This document shows positions 35,235-43,966 of a DNA stretch of 64,000 bases, piece by piece. A program made the position numbers and the translations under genes. The number at the start of each line of letters is the position of its first letter. Positions within the stretch are counted from its first letter, which is position 1. The DNA comes from Methanosarcina siciliae T4/M (GTDB taxonomy: Archaea; Halobacteriota; Methanosarcinia; Methanosarcinales; Methanosarcinaceae): positions 4,092,001-4,156,000 of the forward strand of contig NZ_CP009506.1 in assembly GCF_000970085.1 (NCBI RefSeq), in the 5' to 3' direction. Under the pieces are notes generated by a model. That model made no database searches and was not told the origin of the DNA. It was given only the letters and a program-made list of their open reading frames with translations.

Positions 35235-36314
35235 TCACCCGAATATTGCCTTACCCCTGTTTCTAAGCAGGTAGCAGAGATACGGAGCTCCCAGAATCGA
35301 AGTTATGATACCGACAGGGATCTCGGAACCTGTCATCGTCCGTGCAAGAGTATCGCATATGGTGACGTAGATCCCGCCCATCATCAGTGATGCCGGAATT
35401 ACGAACCTGTTATCCGGCCCCAGGACCATCCGTGAAGCATGAGGCATCATCAGCCCTACCCAGGCAATTATCCCGACGTGAGAGACGGAAAACGCGGTGA
35501 TCCCGGTAGCGACGACTATTACCACGAATTTGTAGAGCTCCGGATTGATCCCGAGATTGCGGGCTTCCTCATCCCCCATGGAAAGGATGTTGAGTTTCCA
35601 GGCAAGCGCCCACAGAATAAGAAATGCCGCAATCACCGCGGGGCTCAGGAGGAAGACGTCCTCCCATGTGGCGTAATAAAACCCGCCCATCAGCCAGAAA
35701 ACAATTTCCCGGAGTTCAGTATCATTGGAAAAGTACTTCAGGAAGGAGACAAAGGCAGAAAATACCGATCCTATGATAACCCCGGCAAGGATCAGGGTAA
35801 CGATGGGTGTTTCACCCCTGACCCGAGCTAGAAGGTAAGCCAGCGTTACGGCAAGCGCTCCAAAGAAGAATGCCGAAAGCTGGGTCGAGAAAAATATCGA
35901 CGGGTAAACAATCGCCAGCGCTGCACCAAATGCCGAACCCGAGGAGACGCCCAGAATGTAAGGTTCCACAAGGGGGTTTCTAAAGACACTCTGAAAGACT
36001 GCTCCTGCAATTGCAAGCGCCCCTCCGACCGAAACAGTAAGGAGGATACGTGGAATACGTATATCCCAGATAATGGTAGAATGCAGGCTCTGCATTTCAG
36101 CCGGATTACCCAGCCCCAGGTGGATCAGGAGAGTGGCAAATATATCCTCCGGAGTGATCGGATAAGTCCCGCTCACCACAGACCCTAAAACCGTAGCTGC
36201 AAGCAGGAGTGCCAGTGCTGTAATAATGAAGATTTTATGCAACTCAGAAAAACCCTCAACTTCTTCCCACCCTATCCTTTTGAAAATATTATGCAGTTTC
36301 GTATATTCAAGCAT
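35235..36314 (-). CDS. Iron/corrinoid-type ABC transporter permease (FecCD family)
   Basis: A 359-residue permease with about nine membrane helices. The RIPRILLTVSVGGALAIAGAVFQSVFRNPL and GVSSGSAFGAALAI segments are classic for FecCD/BtuC, as is the closing VGIITSILGAPYLCYLLRN. The ATG at 36314 lies behind GGAG and fits the family better than the 25-residue extension. It opens the minus-strand operon. Confidence 0.88.
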   Translation of the reverse strand: MLEYTKLHNIFKRIGWEEVEGFSELHKIFIITALALLLAATVLGSVVSGTYPITPEDIFATLLIHLGLGNPAEMQSLHSTIIWDIRIPRILLTVSVGGALAIAGAVFQSVFRNPLVEPYILGVSSGSAFGAALAIVYPSIFFSTQLSAFFFGALAVTLAYLLARVRGETPIVTLILAGVIIGSVFSAFVSFLKYFSNDTELREIVFWLMGGFYYATWEDVFLLSPAVIAAFLILWALAWKLNILSMGDEEARNLGINPELYKFVVIVVATGITAFSVSHVGIIAWVGLMMPHASRMVLGPDNRFVIPASLMMGGIYVTICDTLARTMTGSEIPVGIITSILGAPYLCYLLRNRGKAIFG

Positions 36315-36719
36315 CAATATACTGCTCCGGAAAATATGATATGCCCCTGGGTTGCGGGCTAAAATAACACATAAGAAAAAAGTATTCACATAGAATACCT
36401 TACTTTTTTAATTTAATTAATTATAATACATATATATTTCGTTTTTATTAACAAATAATCACAAGAATATGAAATTAAAAATTATCATATACGGAGAAGA
36501 AAGGGAGAGAAAAGGACAAAGGGAGACTCCCAGCTCAATCATGCAGCGTCCTACTTTCTTGGCCAGTAAATCCGGTTATGAAGAGAATAAACAACAACCC
36601 TAAAAAATAAACAGCAGTTATGAAGAGAATAAACAGCAACATTAGCTCTTAACTCCAGAGGAATGTAGACCGGGTTTAAAGAGTTGAAAACCGGAAAAAG
36701 AATAAAGACTGGAAAGTTG
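36315..36719. other. Divergent promoter region
   Basis: An AT-rich stretch (36400-36450, with TATATATTTCG and TTAATTTAATTAATTATAATAC) can supply the TATA box for the minus-strand ABC operon. Imperfect repeats of CAGTTATGAAGAGAATAAACA (two copies, about 36574-36635) follow. No gene is visible. Confidence 0.5.
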
Positions 36720-36776
36720 TTTCAAATAAATTTGAAATAGGAAATTTTATATAGGTTCTTTCAAATAGATTTGAAA
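36720..36776 (+). promoter_or_regulatory. Two perfect palindromic operators around a TATA box
   Basis: TTTCAAAT-AA-ATTTGAAA (36720-36737) and TTTCAAAT-AG-ATTTGAAA (36759-36776) are perfect 8+8 inverted repeats. TTTTATATA lies between them (745-753 of this kilobase). The second palindrome covers the expected start of transcription. This is a strong candidate operator pair for a dimeric winged-helix repressor controlling the permease operon. It contains the TCAA-N6-TTGA core shared with sites at 39717, 44386 and 51433. Confidence 0.75.
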
Positions 36777-36815
36777 TAACAGGATAAAACTGGAAAATCC
36801 TCCCGGTGGAAAAAA

Positions 36816-37868
36816 ATGACCCTTGATTATCTCACTTATCTCATATCAGTAGGGCTTCAGTCCGTGCAGGAGTACCTGGCGCTCCACGTTCTGATGTGCC
36901 TGGTGCCTGCCTTTTTCCTGGCGGGTGCGATTGCCTCCCTCTTTTCCAAGGAATCGGTACTTAAGTTTTTCGGAGCGGACGCCCCCAAATATGTATCTTA
37001 TACGGTAGCTGCTGTTTCAGGCTGCCTGCTTGCGGTCTGCAGCTGCACGGTCCTTCCCCTTTTTGCAGGAATTTACAAGCGGGGAGCAGGTATAGGCCCT
37101 GCAACCACTTTTTTGTTTTCTGCCCCTGCAATCAATATCCTTGCAATTGTCTACACTGCAAAAATCCTGGGATATGACCTGGGAGCTGCCAGGGCTTTTG
37201 CGGCCGTACTCCTGTCCGTGCTTGTGGGCGTAATAATGTCCCTTGCCTATGAAAGGAAGGACACGGAAAGAAAGCCCATAAAAACCTTCGGAGAAGCAGA
37301 GCATAAACACAGTGTTCAACTTTTCATCCTGCTCATCGTTGTCCTCATAGCCCCCGAATTAATGTCCTCCTGGGGCTGGAAGTACACGTTCCAGATACTT
37401 GCATGGATTCCACTTATCGGACTTACCGCATATCTCTCATACAGGTGGTTTTCAAAAGAAGAAATCAACAGCTGGGTGGGAGAAACCTGGTTCCTGATAA
37501 AGCAGATTACTCCCCTGCTCCTGCTGGGAGTGTTCTTCGCAGGGATTGCGGTCGTGGTGCTCCCCAAAGAGTACGTAGCAGCTTTTGTGGGCGGAAACTC
37601 CCTGGCTTCAAACTTTATCTCTTCCATAGCAGGAGCCCTGATGTATTTCTCAACCCTCACGGAAGTTCCAATCATCAAAGCCCTGACCCTGCTTGGAATG
37701 GGAACAGGCCCTTCCCTGGCAATGCTCCTTGCAGGCCCCGCTCTCAGTCTTCCAAATATGATCGTAATCAACAGGATAATGGGCGTAAAAAAAGGCATGA
37801 CCTACATCTGCCTTGTAGTTTTGATTGCAACTTTTTCAGGCTACGTTTTCGGGAGCATGTTCGCATGA
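36816..37868 (+). CDS. ArsP/UPF0718-type permease
   Basis: A 350-residue membrane protein with about eight to ten helices. The CSCTVLPLFAGIYKRGAGIGPATTFLFSAPAIN segment is the conserved core of the permease family that includes ArsP, the trivalent organoarsenical exporter. A second repeat has STLTEVPIIKAL. CTCCCGGTGG lies ahead of the ATG. The next gene encodes a CxxC mini-thioredoxin. Substrate unproven; thiol-reactive metalloid export is plausible. Confidence 0.75.
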   Translation: MTLDYLTYLISVGLQSVQEYLALHVLMCLVPAFFLAGAIASLFSKESVLKFFGADAPKYVSYTVAAVSGCLLAVCSCTVLPLFAGIYKRGAGIGPATTFLFSAPAINILAIVYTAKILGYDLGAARAFAAVLLSVLVGVIMSLAYERKDTERKPIKTFGEAEHKHSVQLFILLIVVLIAPELMSSWGWKYTFQILAWIPLIGLTAYLSYRWFSKEEINSWVGETWFLIKQITPLLLLGVFFAGIAVVVLPKEYVAAFVGGNSLASNFISSIAGALMYFSTLTEVPIIKALTLLGMGTGPSLAMLLAGPALSLPNMIVINRIMGVKKGMTYICLVVLIATFSGYVFGSMFA

Positions 37869-37937
37869 AGGGAGTTCGGTCGATCAAATAAGATAGAGTC
37901 CTAATGAGTTTTAAATAACCATATAAAGCTACCATAT

Positions 37938-37990
37938 TAACAGAATCAATTAACAGAATCAAATTAACAGAATCAAATTAACAGAATCAA
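37938..37990 (+). repeat. Tandem AATTAACAGAATCA repeats
   Basis: Four consecutive copies of ATTAACAGAATCAA (14-15-base period) fill the gap between the permease and the mini-thioredoxin gene, immediately upstream of the latter's ribosome site. Confidence 0.85.
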
Positions 37991-38007
37991 GTAACGAGGT
38001 GAAACAA

Positions 38008-38241
38008 ATGAGAATCGAAGTACTGGGCTCAGGTTGTGCAAAATGTAACAAAACCAAAGACCTTGCAGAAAAAGCCGTTAAAGAAACGGGCGTGGATGCG
38101 GAAATCGTCAAGGTAGAAGACTTTGACAAAATACTGGAATACGGGGTCATGGTCACCCCTGCCATTGTGATTGACGGCGATGTTAAAATAGCAGGCAAGG
38201 TCCCGAGTGTAGAAGACATCAAGAAATGGATTACAAAATAA
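38008..38241 (+). CDS. Mini-thioredoxin/glutaredoxin-like CxxC protein
   Basis: A 77-residue redox protein of the thioredoxin_3 (redox-active disulfide protein 2) type. GSGCAKCNK carries the active cysteines and MVTPAIVIDG contains the cis-proline. The ATG at 38008 behind GAGGTGA is preferred. It probably serves the adjacent permease, for example by reducing or presenting a thiol-bound substrate. Confidence 0.8.
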   Translation: MRIEVLGSGCAKCNKTKDLAEKAVKETGVDAEIVKVEDFDKILEYGVMVTPAIVIDGDVKIAGKVPSVEDIKKWITK

Positions 38242-38356
38242 CAGACAACAAAACGACCTGGAAAAAACAATCGAAATTCAAATTGAAAATTAAAATTGAG
38301 AATCGAAATTGAGAATCAAAACAGATAATTAAAACCAGCTTAAGGTAGTGAAAAAA

Positions 38357-38740
38357 ATGGCAGAAGAAACAAAATGTGCGTGTGGTTCGGCAAACGTGGC
38401 AATTTTCCCCTGTGTGGGAGCGGCAAATGTAGGCCAGCTTTCAAACAAAATCGCAATCGAACTCGAAAAACAGGGAATAGGAAACCTTATGTGTACCGTA
38501 GGTATAGGAGCTCGAGCTCCCGGACTCATGAAATCCGCTGAATCTTCCGACAGGATTATGACCATCGACGGCTGCCCGGTAAACTGCGCAACCAAAACAA
38601 TGGAACTGGCAGGCTTCAAGGTTGACCGCCAGATAGTAATTTCCGACTTCGGAATTAAGAAAACAAAGGACAGAGACCTTAAGGACGAAGAGGTTGCTGA
38701 AGTCCTTGGAAAAGTTATGGAGATCTTGCAGTCTGAATAA
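38357..38740 (+). CDS. DGC-domain putative metal-binding protein
   Basis: This 127-residue protein has cysteines in KCACGS, FPCVGAANVGQL and a diagnostic DGCPVNC motif (DGC family, often annotated putative zinc-binding). It shares the operon region with the permease and mini-thioredoxin. AAGGTAGTGA places the start at the ATG. Function of the family is not established. Confidence 0.72.
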   Translation: MAEETKCACGSANVAIFPCVGAANVGQLSNKIAIELEKQGIGNLMCTVGIGARAPGLMKSAESSDRIMTIDGCPVNCATKTMELAGFKVDRQIVISDFGIKKTKDRDLKDEEVAEVLGKVMEILQSE

Positions 38741-38832
38741 TCCCAACCTTTTTTCTTTTTTCATTTTCATCTTCTTCCTCATTTTCATCTTCTGTTAGAA
38801 CTCACCAATTTTCCGGCAATCAAAGTTCAGAA

Positions 38833-38868
38833 AACTATATATCCAAACATATCATCATTCATTGATGT
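38833..38868 (+). promoter_or_regulatory. Promoter/operator of ArsR gene with leaderless start
   Basis: CTATATAT (about 38835-38842) is followed by ATATCATCATTCATTGATGT at 38849-38868, an imperfect member of the TCAA-N6-TTGA palindrome set. The operator overlaps the GTG start of the ArsR gene. TATA spacing puts transcription start within a few bases of the GTG, suggesting an autoregulated, nearly leaderless message. Confidence 0.5.
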
Positions 38869-39127
38869 GAGTGATGAAGATAATGTACAGCTCTTCAAAG
38901 CCCTGAGTGAAGAAACAAGGTACAAAATCATTAAGGTCCTGCTGGAAGGAGAGCGCTGCGCCTGCGAGATCCCGAACCTCATAGGCAAGACCCAGTCCAA
39001 CACCTCGATGCACCTGGCAAAGCTGCAGGACTGGGGCATCATCAAGGTCAGAAAGGATGGAAAAATGAGGCTTTATTCCATAGATAATGAAAAAATCCGG
39101 GAAATTTTGAGAATAGCGGAAGAATAA
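38867..39127 (+). CDS. ArsR-family winged-helix repressor
   Basis: An 86-residue ArsR/SmtB protein. The helix with GERCACEI (C31 and C33) is the metalloid-sensing position found in arsenic-type ArsR proteins. SNTSMHLAKLQDWGIIKVRKDGKM is the recognition helix and wing. The only in-frame start is a GTG. It probably binds the nearby TCAA-N6-TTGA palindromes and responds to thiophilic metalloids. Confidence 0.82.
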   Translation: MSDEDNVQLFKALSEETRYKIIKVLLEGERCACEIPNLIGKTQSNTSMHLAKLQDWGIIKVRKDGKMRLYSIDNEKIREILRIAEE

Positions 39128-39362
39128 GTTTTATTTCAGTCCGTTAGTTTGTTTTGGCGCTTTTTTAGTAATTTAGCCCTTTTTGTCCGTCAGCCCATTT
39201 CCATTTCTTTGACCCTTTTATGGATCCTTACTATTTTTTAGTCCTTATTTCAGTTCCGTTCCAATAATCAGGCAACTCCCGCATCAATCCCGTCCCGCAT
39301 ATTAACTCCCACGTACCAAATCCCATACGAGCCCGTATGTGCCGGAAAAATCAAGATCGGGA

Positions 39363-39527
39363 TTAATAACGGCAACAGTCACAGTCGCCCCTGCATGAAG
39401 GAAGAATGTTCTGGTTTCCTCTCTCTACTTCCCAGCATTCAAAGCAGAGCTTTACTGTACCAAGTTCTCTGTGCTTTACTTTCAGCAACGAATATTCATC
39501 TTTCCCGCAGATAGAGCATGTAGCCAT
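39363..39527 (-). CDS. 54-residue zinc-finger-like Cys-rich protein
   Basis: Beginning MATCSICGKDEYSLL, it has CxxC (C4, C7), a second pair CFEC in the middle, and a C-terminal cluster CRGDCDCC. GAGGT lies six bases before the ATG. The first two CxxC pairs fit a small treble-clef or rubredoxin-like zinc site; the terminal cysteine cluster echoes the Cys tails of the AhpD-like proteins nearby. No family name is assigned. Its setting among metalloid/thiol genes suggests metal binding. Confidence 0.65.
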   Translation of the reverse strand: MATCSICGKDEYSLLKVKHRELGTVKLCFECWEVERGNQNILPSCRGDCDCCRY

Positions 39528-39716
39528 TTTAGAACCTCAATTGAAATTTTCATTCCAGCTTACTGTGAAAGTCTCTTTTTGTGTTCATAATTATACCGGG
39601 TAAGGTATTGAACCCGACCTATTTTGAGATTTTGTTGTGATAGGAGATTCAGGTCCTGACTCAAGTTTTTTGTAAAAAGCTTCATCAAAGCGACAGGTTT
39701 ATATCAAAGTTGCAGT

Positions 39717-39736
39717 ATATCAATATATATTGATAT
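39717..39736 (+). promoter_or_regulatory. Perfect 20-bp palindromic operator
   Basis: ATATCAATATATATTGATAT is its own reverse complement and lies 60 bases upstream of the second ArsP-like permease gene. It has the TCAA-N6-TTGA core and overlaps the TATA region, so a bound ArsR-type dimer would block transcription. Confidence 0.75.
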
Positions 39737-39796
39737 GATTGGGTGAAACTGAGTATCCAAAATAAGCAAAAATAAACAGAAAGGAAAGAACTCAAA

Positions 39797-40768
39797 ATGG
39801 CTGATATCTTTTATCCTCTACAATGGATTGCAGACAAACTGACATACGAGGTTTTCGGGATTGCACCCGCTACTCACCTTGCAGCCAGTGTCAACTTTAT
39901 TATCTATGACGTGTTAAAAATCTTCGTCCTGCTTTCCGTGATGATTTTTGCGATCTCCTACCTCAGGACCTATATCACCCCGGAAAAAACCAGAAAGGTG
40001 CTCGGAGGTAAGAAAGGGCTTCGCTACCACCTGATAGCTTCCCTGATAGGAACGGTTTCTCCGTTCTGTTCATGTTCCTCAGTGCCCCTCTTTATCGGAT
40101 TTGTGGAAGCAGGGGTTCCTCTCGGAGTAACTTTTTCCTTCCTGATTACCTCCCCTCTGGTAAACGAAGCTGCAGTAGCCGTCCTCTGGGCAACCCTTGG
40201 CTTGAAAGCAACTGCAATTTATGTAGTCTCAGGGATTGTACTCGGAGTATTCGGAGGTTATGTGATCGGCTTCCTGAAGCTGGAAAAGTACGTTGAAGAA
40301 TTCGTCTACAAAATAAAAGTCGGAAAACAGGCATCCGAACAAGAAAAAATGACAGTAAAAGAGAGAGCCGGAACTGCTTTCGAAGGTGTTAAAGACATCG
40401 TAGGAAGAGTCTGGATTTACGTGATCATCGGAGTCAGCATTGGAGGAATCTTCCACGGGTATGCCCCTGAAGGCATCCTCGAAAAATATGCAGGAAAGGG
40501 TAACCTGCTTGCAGTGCCGATCGCTGTCCTGGTGGGCGTACCCCTCTACTCAAACGTTATGGGCATGATCCCCATTATGGAAAGCCTGATCGGAAAGGGG
40601 CTCCCCATAGGAACTTCACTGGCCTTCCTCATGTCGGTAACAGCCGTATCTTTGCCTGAAATGGTAATCCTCAAAAAGGTGTTGAAGAAAGAGTTGATTG
40701 CAATATTTGTTTCGATTGTGGGGCTTTCGATCATCTTTACGGGATACATGTTCAATATACTGCTGTAA
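39797..40768 (+). CDS. ArsP/UPF0718-type permease (second)
   Basis: This 323-residue permease with about eight helices has the CSCSSVPLFIGFVEAGVPLGVTFSFLITSP core of the ArsP family. It is more typical of that family than the permease at 36816. A Lys/Glu cytoplasmic loop lies near residues 170-195. GAAAGGAAAG precedes the ATG. A CxxC mini-thioredoxin gene follows, repeating the module seen at 36.8 kb. Confidence 0.8.
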   Translation: MADIFYPLQWIADKLTYEVFGIAPATHLAASVNFIIYDVLKIFVLLSVMIFAISYLRTYITPEKTRKVLGGKKGLRYHLIASLIGTVSPFCSCSSVPLFIGFVEAGVPLGVTFSFLITSPLVNEAAVAVLWATLGLKATAIYVVSGIVLGVFGGYVIGFLKLEKYVEEFVYKIKVGKQASEQEKMTVKERAGTAFEGVKDIVGRVWIYVIIGVSIGGIFHGYAPEGILEKYAGKGNLLAVPIAVLVGVPLYSNVMGMIPIMESLIGKGLPIGTSLAFLMSVTAVSLPEMVILKKVLKKELIAIFVSIVGLSIIFTGYMFNILL

Positions 40769-40933
40769 CGTCAAGGTTGAGTAACGCTAATGTTGTTCTG
40801 CCCGAAATCCTGAACTTCAAATTCTGAATTCTGACAATTAAAAACACTCAAAATGTTGATTAAGAAGAGAAATATATCCGAGAAATTGGAAAAAATCAGA
40901 AAGAAAAAAAGAAAACAAAATAAGGTGAAAAAT

Positions 40934-41164
40934 ATGAAGATTGAAATCCTTGGTACAGGCTGTGCAAAATGTAAGAAAACAAAGGAAGCTATCGAAAAAG
41001 TCCTTGCTGAAACCGGAAAGAAAGCCGAAGTAGTAAAAGTTGAGGACATTGAAACTATCCTGAACTACGGTGTGATGGTAACTCCTGCAGTCGTGGTCGA
41101 TGGAGAAGTAAAAATAGCAGGCAAAGTCCCGGATGAAAAAGAAATCAAGAAATGGATTGAATAA
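40934..41164 (+). CDS. Mini-thioredoxin/glutaredoxin-like CxxC protein (second)
   Basis: The second 76-residue redox protein is closely similar to the one at 38008: GTGCAKCKK active site and MVTPAVVVDG. AAGGTGA defines the ATG at 40934; the longer upstream frame is a Lys-rich run unlike the family. Confidence 0.8.
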   Translation: MKIEILGTGCAKCKKTKEAIEKVLAETGKKAEVVKVEDIETILNYGVMVTPAVVVDGEVKIAGKVPDEKEIKKWIE

Positions 41165-41290
41165 AACTCCCGAGCCGGACGGACCTCGATTGTTAAAATT
41201 TTAGTATGAAGCCCGGACTTTGGGAAAGGCTTAATTAATAGCTTACCAGATAGCTGAATGTTGAAAGCAAAAACGAATTGAGGTACCCAT

Positions 41291-41611
41291 ATGACTGAAA
41301 TCACTGTTAACTCCACAATATGCGACTTTACCCACAAACTCCGTGGGAGCATGAAAGGCGGAAACATTATTGTGGATATCGAAACTCCATGTGAAAAAAT
41401 AAAGAAAATCTCGCATCTTGAAGTTCCCATGATGGAAACAATGGATATCAAGGATAACTATGTGATGGACAGGGCCAAAGAGGCAAAATGCTGTTCTAAC
41501 TGCCTGGTACCCTGCGGGGTGCTTAACCTCTGCAAGCTGGAAAGCGGTTTTATAGCAAAGTCCCTGGCAAAAAAAGCAGGGAGCCTCAGTATCGATTTTG
41601 ATGAAGTCTGA
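41291..41611 (+). CDS. Conserved Cys-rich hypothetical, paralogue 1
   Basis: A 106-residue soluble protein. Cysteines cluster in STICDF, TPCEKI, KCCSNCLVPCG and NLCKLE, the spacing of a metal or Fe-S site. It is closely similar over its whole length to the protein at 45864-46184. Methanogen-type hypothetical; no function assigned. Position between mini-thioredoxin and stress/arsenite genes suggests thiol or metalloid chemistry. Confidence 0.7.
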   Translation: MTEITVNSTICDFTHKLRGSMKGGNIIVDIETPCEKIKKISHLEVPMMETMDIKDNYVMDRAKEAKCCSNCLVPCGVLNLCKLESGFIAKSLAKKAGSLSIDFDEV

Positions 41612-41914
41612 GATTTTTATGAGGATTAAGGATACGGCCCTGAACCCTTAAGATCTTGAAATATTGGGTAGAACCTTATTCTCAAACATTTTTTCGCATA
41701 AAAAAGATCTTTTTTGCAGACTGTTCTTCTTTTAAGAATCGTTCTCCTTTTGAAAATGCCATCCCATCTAAAAACAGTTCTTCTTTTTTTACTTCGGTGC
41801 ATCAAGCTATTAGAGATAAAGACATAATTATAAACCGGAGTCAGCAGAAAGCTACAGGGTACGGAAAAGTTAGCCCTGAAAAGCAACTGGAGCGAAAGGG
41901 GGCTTTGTAAGCAG
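41612..41914. other. Intergenic region without recognisable gene
   Basis: An 84-codon plus-strand frame (41656-41910) exists but has Phe/Ser/Lys-rich, unstructured composition, no ribosome site and no recognised family. No operator palindrome is seen. Confidence 0.4.
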
Positions 41915-42802
41915 ATGATAAGCACATTACTTGTTCCTGTGGATTTTACCATTGAAACGAAAGATTTGCTCGGCTGCATAGGGGAACTTAAAAATGCCGG
42001 CTTGAAGAAAGTTATCCTGCTGCATGTAGTTGACATACATAAAAGCCAGGGGCTTGCCCCTATGTTTGAACGGAATGCAAAGGAAAGGATTAAGGAGTAT
42101 GCAAATTTTGCCAGGGAACTCGAACTTGAAATCGAAACTCTGGTAGTGATAGGAGACATCAGAAGGACGGTTACGGAGATCGCAGATCGGGAAGAGGTTG
42201 ATGCGATAATAATGGGAGCCACCACTGAAGGCTTCATAAAGGGGAAGCTTCTCGGAAGAACTACGGAATATATAGCGCGCAGTTCAAAGAAAATATTGCT
42301 GGTTGAAAAGTATGAAGCTATGAAAGAAGGAAAAGAGGTTTATGAGAAGACTTGCAGAGCAACTTTCTCCAGGATTCTTGTGCCTCTCGACTTTTCAAAA
42401 GAGGCAATGGAGGCAATAGAACAGCTCCAAGAATTAAAAGGAATCGTGAAAGAAGTTCTGTTCCTGCATGTAATAGATGACATAAAAGACATGGACCTGC
42501 TGGATGAGCAGAGAGAAGAGGCAAAAGAAAGGCTCCGAAAAATAAAGGAACGGCTTGAAGGCATAAGAAGCCAGTACCTTGTCGTTGAAGGCATCCCGTC
42601 CGATGAGATAGTCAAGTTTGCCGACATAGAAGATATCACCCTGATCATGCTGACTGCCCGTGGAAAAGGAGCTTTAATGGACCTCCTGCTCGGGAGCACG
42701 GCAGAAAACGTACTCCGGAAAACCACAAAGCCCGTACTGATCATCCCTGCAAGCAAAGAATTAGAGGAAGAAGGGTGGGATGAAGGAGAAGCTTATGCCT
42801 GA
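41915..42802 (+). CDS. Tandem universal stress protein
   Basis: Two UspA domains (about 1-140 and 150-290) lie in one 295-residue chain. Each starts with LVPVDF/LVPLDF, and the nucleotide-binding glycine loops are MGATTEGFIKGKLLGRTTEYI and TARGKGALMDLLLGSTAENVL, with the second closest to the ATP-binding G-2x-G-9x-G-S/T type. It overlaps the arsenite exporter gene, so the two are co-expressed. Confidence 0.85.
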   Translation: MISTLLVPVDFTIETKDLLGCIGELKNAGLKKVILLHVVDIHKSQGLAPMFERNAKERIKEYANFARELELEIETLVVIGDIRRTVTEIADREEVDAIIMGATTEGFIKGKLLGRTTEYIARSSKKILLVEKYEAMKEGKEVYEKTCRATFSRILVPLDFSKEAMEAIEQLQELKGIVKEVLFLHVIDDIKDMDLLDEQREEAKERLRKIKERLEGIRSQYLVVEGIPSDEIVKFADIEDITLIMLTARGKGALMDLLLGSTAENVLRKTTKPVLIIPASKELEEEGWDEGEAYA

Positions 42803-43847
42803 AGGGGAGGAAGAAAGGGAACTTGATTTCTTCAGCAAATATCTCTCGGTCTGGGTTGCAGTCTGTATCATACTCGGAACTGCTATTGGTTACCTATTTC
42901 CAGGTTTTGCGGACGCCCTTGGAGGTATTGAGATTGCAAATGTCTCAATCCCCGTAGCAGTCGTGCTCCTTGTTATGATGTATCCCATCATGCTTAAGAT
43001 TAATTTTGAAGAAATCCTGAACGTTGAGGCAAATTTAAAGCCCCTCTTTCTTACCCTTATCGTAAACTGGGCAATCAAGCCTTTTACAATGGCTTTTATG
43101 GCATGGCTTTTTATGCGCGTGATCTTTGAAGCCCTGATACCTGCTGACCTTCAGGCGCAGTATATCGCAGGGATGATCCTGCTCGGGCTTGCTCCCTGTA
43201 CGGCTATGGTCCTGGTCTGGACTTACCTTGCAAGAGCCAATATAAACTATGCTTTGATTCAGGTTTCGGTAAACGACCTTATTATTCTGGTCCTGTTCGC
43301 TCCGCTGGGGAAGTTCCTTCTTGGGATCACGACCGACTTTCCTGTCCCTTTAATGACAATCTTCATCTCGGTCCTGTTTTATGTGGCAATTCCTCTCGGC
43401 CTTGCCTTACTGACGAGGCAGGTAGTGATAAGGAAAAAAGGCATTACCTGGTTTGAAGACCGGCTGATCCGAAAAATCCAGTGGGTTACCCCTGCAGGCC
43501 TTTTAATAACTCTGGTCCTTATTTTCATTTTCCAGGGAGACAATATCATAAATTACCCCCTGCATATTCTCCTGATCGCGATCCCTCTTGTACTGCAGAC
43601 TTACCTGATCTTCGGGATCGGGTATGCAGGAGCAAAACACCTGAAGATTCCCTACAGGGAAGCCGCACCTTCAACCTTTATAGGTGCCAGTAATTTCTTT
43701 GAACTGGCGGTGGCAGTAGCTTTAATCCTGTTCGGAATGGAATCAGGGGCAGCTCTGGCAACCGTTGTGGGAGTCCTTGTGGAAGTGCCTGTCATGCTTT
43801 CCCTTGTGAAGATCATGGAAAGGAACAGGGAAAAATTCAGGTTCTGA
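42795..43847 (+). CDS. ACR3-family arsenite efflux permease
   Basis: A 350-residue membrane exporter with ten predicted helices. GLAPCTAMVLVWTYLARAN carries the family's essential cysteine and FIGASNFFELAVAVAL is a family landmark. The ATG at 42795, six bases after AAGGAG, overlaps the stress-protein gene by eight bases; an ATG at 42780 is an alternative. Its presence supports the view that this stretch handles arsenic or antimony. Confidence 0.88.
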   Translation: MPEGEEERELDFFSKYLSVWVAVCIILGTAIGYLFPGFADALGGIEIANVSIPVAVVLLVMMYPIMLKINFEEILNVEANLKPLFLTLIVNWAIKPFTMAFMAWLFMRVIFEALIPADLQAQYIAGMILLGLAPCTAMVLVWTYLARANINYALIQVSVNDLIILVLFAPLGKFLLGITTDFPVPLMTIFISVLFYVAIPLGLALLTRQVVIRKKGITWFEDRLIRKIQWVTPAGLLITLVLIFIFQGDNIINYPLHILLIAIPLVLQTYLIFGIGYAGAKHLKIPYREAAPSTFIGASNFFELAVAVALILFGMESGAALATVVGVLVEVPVMLSLVKIMERNREKFRF

Positions 43848-43966
43848 AGAAGTTCTTATCAGAAAAAGAAGGAGAAAGGAAAAAGCAGAAAAGCAGAGAT
43901 GAAGTTGATGAGTCGCTAACTGCTGAATCTGAACTTAAAGGTTCAGCTATTTCTCCGGTTCCGTCT

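Noticed and set aside
37999..38241. Earlier GTG start for the mini-thioredoxin
   Set aside because: The GTG is part of the GAGGTGA ribosome site; the ATG at 38008 is properly spaced and matches the paralogue.
41656..41910. 84-codon plus-strand frame before the stress protein
   Set aside because: No ribosome site and no protein-like pattern; considered chance.
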